From Modestobacter sp. VKM Ac-2977 (GTDB taxonomy: Bacteria; Actinomycetota; Actinomycetes; Mycobacteriales; Geodermatophilaceae), in the NCBI RefSeq assembly GCF_026968045.1, contig NZ_JAPVBQ010000003.1, positions 342,060-406,059 of the forward strand: 64,000 bases of DNA, read 5' to 3'. The notes under the pieces are model-generated. The model had not been told where the DNA came from, searched no databases, and saw only the letters and a list, made by a program, of their open reading frames with translations. Below, one piece after another: positions 51,942 to 60,591 of the stretch (its first letter is position 1; every line of letters begins with the position of its first letter). Position numbers and translations under genes: made by a program.

Positions 51942-53627
51942 TCAGGCGTCGATGACCACCGGGATGATCATCGGGGTGCGGCGGTGGGACCGGTTCGCCC
52001 AGTTGCCGACGGCCTTGGCGATCAGCGACTCCAGCTGGGCGGCGTCCTTGACGCCGTCGGCCGCCGCGCGGGCCAGCTCCCGCTCGATCAACGGCACCGC
52101 GGCGTCGAAGGACTCGGCCTCGTGGACGAAGCCGCGGGCCAGGAAGTCGGGGGCCTCCACGAGCTGCCCGGTGTTGGCGTCGACGATCGCCACGACGGTG
52201 ATCACGCCCTCCTCCGCGAGGGTGCGCCGGTCCTTCAGCGAGGCCTCGGTCGCGCCGCCGACGGTCGAGCCGTCGACGTAGACGTTGCCGGCGGACACCT
52301 TGCCGGTGATCGAGACCCGGCCGTCGACCAGGTCGATCACCGAGCCGTCCTCGGCGATGACGACCCGGCTCGGGTCGACGCCGGTGCGGATCGCCAGGTC
52401 GGCGTTGGCCCGCAGGTGCCGCGCCTCCCCGTGCACCGGCATGACGTTGCGCGGCTTGACGATGTTGTAGCAGTACACGAGCTCGCCGGCGCTGGCGTGC
52501 CCGGAGACGTGCACCTTGGCGTTGCCCTTGTGGACGACGTTGGCGCCGATCCGGGTGAACTCGTTGATGATCCGGTAGATGGCGTTCTCGTTGCCGGGGA
52601 TGAGCGAGCTGGCCAGCAGCACCGTGTCGCCCTCGGAGATCCGGATGACGTGGTCCCGGTTGGCCATCCGGGACAGCGCCGCCATCGGCTCGCCCTGGGA
52701 GCCGGTGCAGACCAGGCACACCTGGTCGGCGGGCAGCTTCTCCAGCACCTTCATGTCGACCACCAGGCCCTTGGGCACCCGCAGGTACCCCAGGTCGCGG
52801 GCGATCCCCATGTTGCGGACCATCGACCGGCCGACGAAGGCGACCTTGCGGCCGTGCGCGTGCGCGGCGTCGAGGACCTGCTGGATGCGGTGCACGTGGC
52901 TGGCGAAGCTGGAGACGATGACCCGCTTGGGGGCGGTCCGGAAGACCGTGTCGATCGCCGGGGTGAGCTCACCCTCCGACGTGGTGAAGCCGGGGACGTC
53001 GGCGTTGGTGGAGTCGGTGAGGAAGAGGTCGACGCCCTCCTCGCCGAGCCGGGCGAACCCGCGCAGGTCGGTGATCCGCTGGTCCAGGGGGAACTGGTCC
53101 ATCTTGAAGTCGCCGGTGTGCAGCACGAGGCCGGCCGCGGTGCGGATGGCCACGGCGAGCGCGTCGGGGATGGAGTGGTTGACCGCCAGGAACTCCAGGT
53201 CGAAGGGGCCGAGCCGCAGCTCGTCGCCCTCCGCGACCTGCTCGGTCACCGGGGTGATCTTGTGTTCCTTGAGCTTGGCCTCGATGAAGGCCAGCGTCAG
53301 CTTCGACCCGATGACGGGGATGTCCCGCCGCTCCCGCAGCAGGTACGGGACACCGCCGATGTGGTCCTCGTGCCCGTGCGTCAGGACGACGGCCACGATG
53401 TCGTCCAGCCGGTCCCGGATGGAGGTGAAGTCCGGGAGGATCACGTCGATCCCGGGCTGGTGCTCCTCGGGGAAGAGCACGCCGCAGTCGACGATCAGCA
53501 GCTTGCCGGCGTGCTCGAAGACGGTCATGTTGCGGCCGATCTCACCCAGGCCACCGAGGGCGACGACCCGCAGGCCGTTGGGGGCCAGTGCCGGAGGGGT
53601 GCCGGGGTCGCGGCGAGAGCGGCTCAT
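51942..53627 (-). CDS. rnj: Ribonuclease J
   Basis: A 561-residue metallo-beta-lactamase/beta-CASP ribonuclease with 5'-exonuclease and endonuclease activity in RNA decay and rRNA maturation. LTHGHEDHIGGVPYLL is the zinc-binding HxHxDH motif; GDFKMDQFPLD, TNADVPGFTTSE, CTGSQGEPMAALSRMA and VHVSGHASAGEL are RNase J signatures, and the C-terminal domain ends VGNWANRSHRRTPMIIPVV. The start MSRSRRDP at 53627 is the usual short basic leader. A GTG three codons upstream is possible. Confidence 0.95.
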   Translation of the reverse strand: MSRSRRDPGTPPALAPNGLRVVALGGLGEIGRNMTVFEHAGKLLIVDCGVLFPEEHQPGIDVILPDFTSIRDRLDDIVAVVLTHGHEDHIGGVPYLLRERRDIPVIGSKLTLAFIEAKLKEHKITPVTEQVAEGDELRLGPFDLEFLAVNHSIPDALAVAIRTAAGLVLHTGDFKMDQFPLDQRITDLRGFARLGEEGVDLFLTDSTNADVPGFTTSEGELTPAIDTVFRTAPKRVIVSSFASHVHRIQQVLDAAHAHGRKVAFVGRSMVRNMGIARDLGYLRVPKGLVVDMKVLEKLPADQVCLVCTGSQGEPMAALSRMANRDHVIRISEGDTVLLASSLIPGNENAIYRIINEFTRIGANVVHKGNAKVHVSGHASAGELVYCYNIVKPRNVMPVHGEARHLRANADLAIRTGVDPSRVVIAEDGSVIDLVDGRVSITGKVSAGNVYVDGSTVGGATEASLKDRRTLAEEGVITVVAIVDANTGQLVEAPDFLARGFVHEAESFDAAVPLIERELARAAADGVKDAAQLESLIAKAVGNWANRSHRRTPMIIPVVIDA

Positions 53628-53717
53628 GCCCTTCACGCTACGTGCGCGGGACCGGCGAGCTGCCGCCGGTCCCGGCGCGTCTGCATCCGACCCGGCGCCT
53701 GCCGGCGAACGTCTGGT

Positions 53718-53954
53718 GTGGAGTCGCTCGCCCGGGACGAACACCAGTGGGTCGTCCAGCCGTTGCTCGATGCCGGCCTGCCGCTCGACGAGATCCGCTC
53801 CCTGGTGTTCGGCCTGGCCTTCCAGGGCGTCCTGAGCGAGGGGCGCGAGGTCCTCGCCTGCATCCGGGACCTCGTCGCCGACCGGCCCGCGGAGGTCCGC
53901 GCCGCCTGGTCGGAGGTGGTCCACCGGCTGTTCCTGCTGGAGCCCCCGACGTAG
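53718..53954 (+). CDS. Small hypothetical helical protein
   Basis: A 78-residue candidate gene. The product VESLARDEHQWVVQPLLDAGLPLDEIRSLVFGLAFQGVL continues with EGREVLACIRDLVAD and ends HRLFLLEPPT. The sequence has the regular amphipathic pattern of a folded helical protein, unlike the arginine-rich reading in other frames. The GTG at 53718 lacks an obvious ribosome-binding site. It is divergent from RNase J and convergent with zwf, whose stop lies nine bases away. No family recognised. Confidence 0.5.
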   Translation: MESLARDEHQWVVQPLLDAGLPLDEIRSLVFGLAFQGVLSEGREVLACIRDLVADRPAEVRAAWSEVVHRLFLLEPPT

Positions 53955-53962
53955 GGGGCGGC

Positions 53963-55321
53963 TCAGCCGCGATCGGGCCCGGCGGACCCGGCCGGGTACT
54001 CCTGCAGCGGCACCTCACCCGCCGACCAGGCGGCCAGGATCGGCTCGACGATGCGCCAGGACTGCTCGGCCTCCACGTCGCTGATGGACAGGGTGGCGTC
54101 CCCGGCCAGCACCTCCCGGAGCAGCAGCCCGTAGGCCGACAGGTCGTTCGGGGGCAGGTCGATGTCCAGGGCGCGGCGCTCGAGGTCGAACGGCTCGCCG
54201 GCCCCGTTGAGGTTCAGCTCCAGCGTGACGTGGTCGGGGTCGAGGCCCAGTCGCAGCACGTCCGGCTGGAGCTGCTGGTCACCGAAGGCCAGGTGCGGCA
54301 CGGGCTTGAACCAGATGGCGATCTCCCGCCGGCCCGCGCCCAGCGCCTTCCCGCTGCGCAGCCGGAACGGCACGCCCGCCCAGCGCCAGTTGTCGATCGT
54401 CACCGTGAACTCGGCGTGCGTCTCGGTCTCCCGCGCCGGGTCGACGCCCTCCTCGCTGGTGTAGTCCGGCAGCTCCCGGCCCTGGACGGTCCCGGCGGTG
54501 TACCGCCCGCGCACGGTGTCCCGGGCCATGTCGGCCGGGGGCCGGACCGCCCGCAGGACGTCGGCCTTGCGGGCGGACAGGCTGGCGCCGTCGACCGCGT
54601 TCGGCGGCTCCATCGCCACGAGGGCCAGCTGCTGGAGCAGGTGGTTCTGCAGCATGTCCCGCAGCGCGCCCGCCGTGTCGTAGTAGCCGGCGCGCCCCTC
54701 GAGGCCGAGCGTCTCGTCGAAGACGATCTCGACCCGGTCGACGTGCGAGGCGTTCCAGACCGGCTCGAACAGCCGGTTGGCGAAGCGCAGCCCCAGGACG
54801 TTGAGCACGGTCTGCTTGGCCAGGAAGTGGTCCGTGCGGAACGCCCGCTCCTCCGGGACCAGCCGGTGCAGGACGGCGTTGAGCTGCCGGGCGTCGGCCT
54901 CGTCGCGGCCGAAGGGCTTCTCCACGGCGATCGTCGTCTCCTCGGGCAGCTCGACCTCGGTCAGTGCCTCCAGGGTGGGGAGGAAGACGGTGTTCGGCAG
55001 GGCCAGGTAGACCACCGGGCGCCCCGGCACGCGGGCCAGCACCTGCCGCAGGTCCTCGGGGGCGGTGACGTCGCCGCGCTGGTAGCCCAGCCGGTCGAGC
55101 AGACGGTCCTGGGCCTCCTCGGGCACGTGCGTGGCGTGCTCGGCGAGCCGGTCGCGTGCCCACTCCCGGTACTCCTGCTCCGACCAGTCGTCCCGGCCCA
55201 CCGCCAGCACGTCGACGTCGCCGTCGAGCGCATCTGCCTGGACCAGCTGGGCCAGCCCCGGGAGGAGGAGGCGGCCGGTGAGGTCACCCGTCCCGCCCAG
55301 CACCACGAGGGTCGCCTGCAT
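53963..55321 (-). CDS. zwf: Glucose-6-phosphate dehydrogenase, divergent form
   Basis: A 452-residue enzyme oxidising glucose 6-phosphate to 6-phosphogluconolactone. The dinucleotide loop is LVVLGGTGDLTGRLLLPGL, EKPFGRD is intact, and the C-terminal sheet contains IAIWFKPVPHLAF. The usual RIDHYLGKE active-site block reads RTDHFLAKQTVLN, keeping Asp-His and Lys but otherwise changed. It lacks tal, tkt or opcA neighbours, unlike the main actinobacterial zwf, so it may be a second copy with altered cofactor use or partner. It is divergent from the AidB-like dehydrogenase. Confidence 0.88.
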   Translation of the reverse strand: MQATLVVLGGTGDLTGRLLLPGLAQLVQADALDGDVDVLAVGRDDWSEQEYREWARDRLAEHATHVPEEAQDRLLDRLGYQRGDVTAPEDLRQVLARVPGRPVVYLALPNTVFLPTLEALTEVELPEETTIAVEKPFGRDEADARQLNAVLHRLVPEERAFRTDHFLAKQTVLNVLGLRFANRLFEPVWNASHVDRVEIVFDETLGLEGRAGYYDTAGALRDMLQNHLLQQLALVAMEPPNAVDGASLSARKADVLRAVRPPADMARDTVRGRYTAGTVQGRELPDYTSEEGVDPARETETHAEFTVTIDNWRWAGVPFRLRSGKALGAGRREIAIWFKPVPHLAFGDQQLQPDVLRLGLDPDHVTLELNLNGAGEPFDLERRALDIDLPPNDLSAYGLLLREVLAGDATLSISDVEAEQSWRIVEPILAAWSAGEVPLQEYPAGSAGPDRG

Positions 55322-55436
55322 CGTCGTCCTCTCCGTCGTCGTGTCGGGCCCGCCGTCCGCAAGCCCCTCCGCGCCCTGCCCAGGGCTCGCAGCGCTGAAC
55401 CCCGGGACGCCCGATCAGCCGATCCGGCGAACGGCC

Positions 55437-55464
55437 GTGGTCCACTCCTGGGAACCGGGACCAC
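55437..55464. promoter_or_regulatory. Inverted repeat upstream of the AidB-like gene
   Basis: GTGGTCC (55437-55443) and GGACCAC (55458-55464) are perfectly complementary, separated by 14 bases and ending just upstream of the GAGGAGG ribosome-binding site. This is a possible repressor site. Confidence 0.4.
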
Positions 55465-55481
55465 GTCGGCGAGGAGGCGCA

Positions 55482-57107
55482 GTGAGCAGCACGCACGAGG
55501 TCCTCAACCAGGCGCCGCCGCGGGTCGACCTGGACGAGTACTCGACCAACCCGGCCCTGACCGAGGCGGTCGAGCGCCACGGCGCCGGCTGGTCCGCCGA
55601 GCACCTCGCCGAGGTCGGGTCGCTCGTCGGACAGGCCGACTTCCAGCGGGACGCCGAGCTCGCCAACACCCACCCGCCGGTGTTCGCCGGCCACGACCGC
55701 TGGGGCAACCGGGTCGACGCGGTCGAGTTCCACCCCGCCTACCACCGGATCAGCGCCGCGGCGATCGCGCACGGCGCGCACACCAGCTGCTGGGCGGAGC
55801 CGCGGCCCGGTGCGCACGTCGCCCGGGCGGCGGCGTTCATGCTCTTCGCCCAGGTCGAGCCCGGGCACGCCTGCCCGGTGAGCATGACCCACGCCGTCGT
55901 CCCCTCGCTGCGGGCGGCGCCGGAGCTGGCCGACGTGTGGCTGCCCAAGGTCTTCTCCCGGGACTACGACCCCGAGCTGCGCGACCCGGCCACCAAGTCC
56001 TCGGCGGTCTTCGGCATGGCGATGACCGAGAAGCAGGGCGGCTCGGACGTGCGGGCCAACACCACCCGGGCGGTCGACGCCGGCGACGGCACCTGGCGGC
56101 TGACCGGGCACAAGTGGTTCTGCTCGGCCCCGCAGTCCGACGCGTTCCTGGTGCTCGCCCAGACCGGCACCGGCCTCTCCTGCTTCCTGGTGCCCCGCGT
56201 ACTGCCCGGCGGGGACCGCAACGTGTTCCGCATCCAGCGGCTCAAGGACAAGCTCGGCAACCGGTCGAACGCCTCCTCGGAGATCGAGCTGGAGGACACG
56301 GTCGGCTGGCTGGTCGGGGAGGAGGGGCGCGGGGTCCGCGCCATCATCGAGATGGTCGGGCAGACCCGGCTGGACTGCGTCCTGGGCAGCGCCGCCGGCA
56401 TGCGGCAGGCCGTCGCCGAGGCCGCCTGGCACACCCGGCACCGCCGCGCCTTCGGCGCGACCCTGATCGACCAGCCGGCGATGACCGCCGTCGTCGCCGA
56501 CCTGCAGCTGGAGGCCGAGGCGGCCACCTGGACAGCGCTGCGGGTGGCCGCGGCGTACGACAGCGAGGACGCCGAGTCGGTCGCGTTCCGCCGGCTCGCC
56601 ACCCCCGTGGCGAAGTACTGGATCTGCAAGCGCGGGCCGCACCACGCCTACGAGGCGCTGGAGTGCCTGGGCGGCAACGGCTACACCGAGGCCTTCCCGC
56701 TGGCCCGCCGCTACCGGGAGCAGCCGGTGATGGCGGTCTGGGAGGGGTCGGGCAACGTGATCGCCCTCGACGTCCTCCGGGCCCTGGCTCGCGAGCCGGA
56801 GTCGGTGGCCGCCGTCGACGAGGAGGTCGTCTCGGCGCTGGGCCGGCACCGGGCCTTCGACGCGCACGTGCAGGCCACCCGGGCGCTGATCGGCCGGGTG
56901 CAGGCCGACCCGGGGAGCGCCCCGCAGCACGCCCGCCGGGTCGTGGAGGCGCTGGCGCTCGCCCTGCAGGGCGCCGTCCTGATCCGGGAGGCGCCGGCCG
57001 CCGTCGCCGATGCCTTCGTCTCCGCCCGGCTCGGGGCCGACCGCAGCCTGGAGTACGGGGCGCTGGACCCCGGCCTGGACCTCGCCGCGATCGCGGCGCG
57101 CGCCTGA
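55482..57107 (+). CDS. AidB-like acyl-CoA dehydrogenase
   Basis: A 541-residue flavoprotein of the AidB subgroup of acyl-CoA dehydrogenases, the same length as E. coli AidB. The N-terminus VLNQAPPRVDLDEYSTNPALTEAVERHGAGW is specific to AidB, as are GMAMTEKQGGSDVRANTT, WFCSAPQSDAFLVLAQT and ALECLGGNGYTEAFPLARRYREQPVMAVWEGSGNV. E. coli AidB binds DNA and is induced by alkylation damage; other members are isovaleryl-CoA-like dehydrogenases. The GTG at 55482 has GAGGAGG upstream. It is divergent from zwf across 160 bases. Confidence 0.93.
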   Translation: MSSTHEVLNQAPPRVDLDEYSTNPALTEAVERHGAGWSAEHLAEVGSLVGQADFQRDAELANTHPPVFAGHDRWGNRVDAVEFHPAYHRISAAAIAHGAHTSCWAEPRPGAHVARAAAFMLFAQVEPGHACPVSMTHAVVPSLRAAPELADVWLPKVFSRDYDPELRDPATKSSAVFGMAMTEKQGGSDVRANTTRAVDAGDGTWRLTGHKWFCSAPQSDAFLVLAQTGTGLSCFLVPRVLPGGDRNVFRIQRLKDKLGNRSNASSEIELEDTVGWLVGEEGRGVRAIIEMVGQTRLDCVLGSAAGMRQAVAEAAWHTRHRRAFGATLIDQPAMTAVVADLQLEAEAATWTALRVAAAYDSEDAESVAFRRLATPVAKYWICKRGPHHAYEALECLGGNGYTEAFPLARRYREQPVMAVWEGSGNVIALDVLRALAREPESVAAVDEEVVSALGRHRAFDAHVQATRALIGRVQADPGSAPQHARRVVEALALALQGAVLIREAPAAVADAFVSARLGADRSLEYGALDPGLDLAAIAARA

Positions 57108-57147
57108 CCGGGCCCGATCCGCCACCGCGCGCCCTATCCTCCGGCGC

Positions 57148-57537
57148 ATGACCGGACGTCGAACCGCCCTGACCGCCGGCGCGGCCGGGCTGAGCGTGCT
57201 CGCCTGGGTCGCGTGGCTGGCCTGGGACCGGGAGTACCAGTTCGACCCGGAGACCAGCACGACCTCGGGCCCCTACGAGACGTGGCAGGTGGTCGGCTGC
57301 GTGCTGACGCTGCTGGCCGCCACGGTGCTGGCCGGGTGGGCGCGGCGGCCGCTGGTCGCGGCGCTGGTGGTGACCGTGCCGTTCACGCTCTGCTGGACGG
57401 TCGACGCAGCCCGCCAGGACGAGACCGGGCTCTTCATGGTGGGCGCCCTGCTGATCGCCGTGGGCCTGTTCCTCGGCTCGTTCCTGGTCGCGGTCGGGAT
57501 CGGCCGGGCACCGGGTCGCCGTCGCATCGACGCCTGA
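57148..57537 (+). CDS. Small membrane protein, function unknown
   Basis: A 129-residue protein with four hydrophobic helices: LTAGAAGLSVLAWVAWLAW, VVGCVLTLLAATVLAGWA, LVAALVVTVPFTLCWTVDAA and FMVGALLIAVGLFLGSFLVAVGIG. The loop after helix 1 is acidic (DREYQFDPETSTTSGPYETWQ) and likely outside. TATCCT ends seven bases before the ATG, so the transcript may be leaderless. It follows the AidB-like gene by 40 bases. No family recognised. Confidence 0.75.
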   Translation: MTGRRTALTAGAAGLSVLAWVAWLAWDREYQFDPETSTTSGPYETWQVVGCVLTLLAATVLAGWARRPLVAALVVTVPFTLCWTVDAARQDETGLFMVGALLIAVGLFLGSFLVAVGIGRAPGRRRIDA

Positions 57538-57552
57538 CCTCCCCCGGCGCGA

Positions 57553-58824
57553 TCAGTCGGCGAAGCAGGCGGTCAGCGCGCCGACCATCAGCGGGACGTC
57601 GAGGGCCGAGGCCAGCTCGCGGGCCGAGTGCATGGCCAGCATGGGTGCGCCGACGTCGACGGTCGCGATGCCCAGCCGGGTCGCCGTCAGCGGGCCGATC
57701 GTGCTCCCGCAGGGCAGATCGGCGCGGGTGACGAACCACTGCACCGGCACCGACGCCTCCGCGCAGCGCTCGGCGAACCAGCCGCTGGTCACCGCGTCGG
57801 TGGCGTAGGCCTGGTTGGCGTTCACCTTCAGCACCGGCCCGCCGCCCAGCTGCGGCTGGTGGCCGGGCTCGTGCCGGTCGGAGCGGGTCGGGTGGACGGC
57901 GTGCGCCATGTCCGCCGAGACCAGCCGGGACTGTGCCAGTGCCCGGGGGAGCGCCTGCGGGTCACCGGCGTCCAGGACCGCCACCAGCCGGCGGACGACG
58001 TCCTCCAGGAAGCTGCCGCGCGCCCCGGACATCGAGCCGCTGCCCACCTCCTCGTGGTCGTTGGCGACCAGCAGCTGGGTGCGGCTGGTGGCCGCCGCGG
58101 CGATCAGCGCCGTCACCCCGGCGTGACAGCTGGCCAGGTTGTCCAGCCGCGGCGCGGCGATCCAGCTGCCGTCGGCGCCCGTGCGGCCGGCCGGCTGGGT
58201 GTCGGCGAGCACCAGGTCGTGCCCGACGACGTCCTGCACGGCCGCGCCCACCTCGGCGGCCAGCGCCTCCCGCAGGCCCGGCTCGGTGCCCAGGTCCTGG
58301 GACCAGACGGGCACCAGTTCCCGCTGCGGGTCCAGCTTCAGGCCGTCGCGCACGCTGCGGTCCAGGTGGATCGCCAGCGACGGCAGCCGCAGCGGCGCAC
58401 CGGGCAACCGCACGAGTGCGGTGCCGCCGCCACGCAGCGCCACCCGGCCGGCCACGGTGAGCTCCCGGTCCAGCCAGGTGTGCCACAGCCCGCCGCCGTA
58501 GGGCTCGACGCCGACCAGCCGGTACCCGGCCTGCCGGACGTCGTTGCGCGGCCGCACCTTGAACGTGGGGGAGTCGGTGTGCGCGCCGACCAGCCGCAGC
58601 CCCGCCTCGGCCGGCGAAGCGCTGCCGACCCGGAACGCGATCAGGCTGCCGTGCCGGACGACGAAGTGCTGCCCGCCGGGGGCCAGCTGCCACCGGTCGG
58701 CCTCGGCGAGCTCGGTGAAGCCGGCCGCGCGCAACCGCCGGGCGAGCTCCGCGACGGCGTGCGACGGCGAGGGGGAGGTGTCGACGAAGGCCCGCAGGTC
58801 GTCACCGAGGGAGAGGTCCGGCAT
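57553..58824 (-). CDS. M18 family aminopeptidase
   Basis: A 423-residue zinc aminopeptidase of the aspartyl-aminopeptidase family. Metal ligands are visible in VGAHTDSPTFKV (His, Asp), PRLDNLASC (Asp), ANDHEEVGS (Glu-Glu catalytic/ligand), SADMAHAVHP and the final MHSARELAS. Length and order match M18. It removes N-terminal Asp/Glu residues from peptides, probably in the cytosol. I chose the ATG at 58824 (MPDLSLGDDLRAFVD). It is convergent with the small membrane protein gene. Confidence 0.94.
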   Translation of the reverse strand: MPDLSLGDDLRAFVDTSPSPSHAVAELARRLRAAGFTELAEADRWQLAPGGQHFVVRHGSLIAFRVGSASPAEAGLRLVGAHTDSPTFKVRPRNDVRQAGYRLVGVEPYGGGLWHTWLDRELTVAGRVALRGGGTALVRLPGAPLRLPSLAIHLDRSVRDGLKLDPQRELVPVWSQDLGTEPGLREALAAEVGAAVQDVVGHDLVLADTQPAGRTGADGSWIAAPRLDNLASCHAGVTALIAAAATSRTQLLVANDHEEVGSGSMSGARGSFLEDVVRRLVAVLDAGDPQALPRALAQSRLVSADMAHAVHPTRSDRHEPGHQPQLGGGPVLKVNANQAYATDAVTSGWFAERCAEASVPVQWFVTRADLPCGSTIGPLTATRLGIATVDVGAPMLAMHSARELASALDVPLMVGALTACFAD

Positions 58825-59032
58825 GGGCTCCATCTTGCTCGACGGGCTGGGGGCCTGGCCCAGCCCGTCTCTGAGCCGCCGGCAGGGCCAGGGAGACTGC
58901 CAGAGCCCGTACGTATGTTCGTCATGCGATGACGACGGCGATCCCACCGGGATTCCGGGGTGTGGCGCTCGACCTCTCCTTCACCGGCGGTGCGTGCGCG
59001 ACGCGCGGGACGTCATCTCCTCTGATGAGGAG

Positions 59033-59430
59033 ATGGATGCCCGGCTGCAGGGGGTGCAGCGGCGGCGGGCGATGGCCGCCACCGAAGAGGCCGAGCTGAT
59101 CCTCGCCCTGGCCGGCCGGCGACCCGCTGCGCTGGACCCGGAGGGTCCCGGTGCCCGCCGGCCGGACTGGGCCAGTGAGGCAGGTGGCGCGGAGATCAGC
59201 GAGTTCTTCTTCGCGGAGCTGTCCGCGCTGCTCCCCTGGGCGAGCGGGCTGTCGGTGGCCCGGCTGGAGAAACGCGCCACCGAGGAATTGCTCCGCCTCG
59301 ATGCGCAGCCGCCGACGATCGCCGGGCCGAAGCGGAGAGGACCGTCGACGTGCGGGTGTGCTCCTCCCCTACCAACGGGCGGTCGACGCTGCACGCTGCC
59401 CTGCGCGTGGCGGGGCCACCGCTTGCGCTA
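59033..59430 (+). pseudogene. DUF222-HNH endonuclease gene, 5' fragment (broken)
   Basis: Starts MDARLQGVQRRRAMAATEEAELILALAGRRP and continues EISEFFFAELSALL, the N-terminal DUF222 signature of Geodermatophilaceae HNH proteins. A deletion then joins this to LSVARLEKRATEELLRLDA, a later helix. Around 59318 the frame shifts, and the next frame gives DDRRAEAERTVDVRV and SSPTNGRSTLHAAL, again DUF222. Similarity stops near 59430, where the TIR gene begins on the other strand. The remaining C-terminal end is found at 61225-61508. Internal deletion, frameshift and separation show this is a remnant. Confidence 0.8.
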
Positions 59431-59436
59431 ACCCCA

Positions 59437-60591
59437 CTAGTCGTCAAGGCGCCCTGTCCCCGCGTCCTGGTGGACGAGGTCAGCGCTGTCGTTGGAATGC
59501 TCTTCCTCACCCCCCATGGCTTGAGTCGCTTGCGCTCGCCAGTTGCTAACTAGGGCGTTGCCCTCCACGGCGAAAGGGGACGATGAGTCGAACGCGTTTA
59601 CGATCTCCCGCCATGTTCGACTCTTTTCTGCGTACTGTCGTTGCTTTGTGACCCTGGGACTTTCCGAGTCGGGCAGAGACTGGATTCTCTGGTAGATATC
59701 CTCAATGTCGTCAACAATTTCAAGCAGTAAGCGATGCTCCTCGGACGACTCCTTGGCGGCGCGAAACAGGGCGCTCATCAGGGGGTCTAGTTCCAATGCG
59801 AGGGAGTTGTAGTGTCGAGCCAGTTGCGCATGTCGTTGCGCGAACGGAAGGTTGGCGCGACCCAGCTCCTGCAAGACCGCTGGGACCGCGCCAGCACGGC
59901 CGGCACGGCGCAGTCGATCCATTCGCTGGTTGTATACAGTCAATTGTGCAAGGTATTGCGCTTCGGTCACCCGATCCTGCTCGACCGCTTCAATCAGTGT
60001 CGGCAATTTCGCCTTCACGGTCTCTAAGATGTCGTAGAAGCGCTGCTCCTCGGGGACTGGCGGCGCGTCAGATTCTTCCTGCAACTGCCGTTCGGTCACT
60101 CTGCGGGTGACCTCTACAAGGCGCTTGGCGACGGTGTTCAACTCTTCCCTGTACTCCGCCGACTCTGGGCCCTTCACTCGAAGTTCGCGCCAATCTGCGT
60201 ACTGACTTCGCGAAGCTAGAGCTATTAATTCGTCCGGATTCTCGGAGCTGAAGTCCTCAATCTCCGCATATAGGATTGGGAGTAGCACGTCTGCAACTCC
60301 GCGGGCTTTGGCCTGAGCGTGGAATTCACGCAATTCCTTGCGGCACTCGTCCCGCTGGAAGTATCGGGGCGTCAGGACGGGGATTAGATAGGTGCTCGCG
60401 GCCAGGGAGCTGTCGATCCGCTCACGCCACAATTCCCCCCACTTCAGCTTCTTGTCGACGAACAGGTCAAGATCCCTCCCCGTGAGCAGGCTGTACTCAT
60501 TAGCGATTCGGGAAGCAAGGTGAGTGATTCCACCCGAGTCGGCTTCGTCGTCTCTATGTGCGTAGCTCCAAAAAATTACTGCGTCGTTCAT
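59437..60591 (-). CDS. TIR-domain protein with helical C-terminus, possible defence NADase
   Basis: A 384-residue protein. Residues 4-150 are a TIR domain: AVIFWSYAHRDDEADSGGI (box 1), DLDLFVDKKLKWGELWRERI and TYLIPVLTPRYFQRDECRKEL. Glu57 in LWRERI aligns with the catalytic Glu of NAD-cleaving TIR domains. Residues 160-384 are mostly charged helices, possibly coiled coil, without a known domain. The DNA is visibly AT-richer than its neighbours and uses codons they avoid, a sign of recent transfer. It lies between two fragments of a DUF222-HNH gene. GGGGG precedes the ATG at 60591. Bacterial TIR proteins often deplete NAD in phage defence; no partner gene is adjacent, so the role is inferred. 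Confidence 0.88.
   Translation of the reverse strand: MNDAVIFWSYAHRDDEADSGGITHLASRIANEYSLLTGRDLDLFVDKKLKWGELWRERIDSSLAASTYLIPVLTPRYFQRDECRKELREFHAQAKARGVADVLLPILYAEIEDFSSENPDELIALASRSQYADWRELRVKGPESAEYREELNTVAKRLVEVTRRVTERQLQEESDAPPVPEEQRFYDILETVKAKLPTLIEAVEQDRVTEAQYLAQLTVYNQRMDRLRRAGRAGAVPAVLQELGRANLPFAQRHAQLARHYNSLALELDPLMSALFRAAKESSEEHRLLLEIVDDIEDIYQRIQSLPDSESPRVTKQRQYAEKSRTWREIVNAFDSSSPFAVEGNALVSNWRAQATQAMGGEEEHSNDSADLVHQDAGTGRLDD

Noticed and set aside
53588-57151. A 1187-codon open frame on the plus strand
   Set aside because: It runs antisense over zwf and out of frame over the AidB-like gene, with arginine/glycine-rich composition typical of shadow frames.
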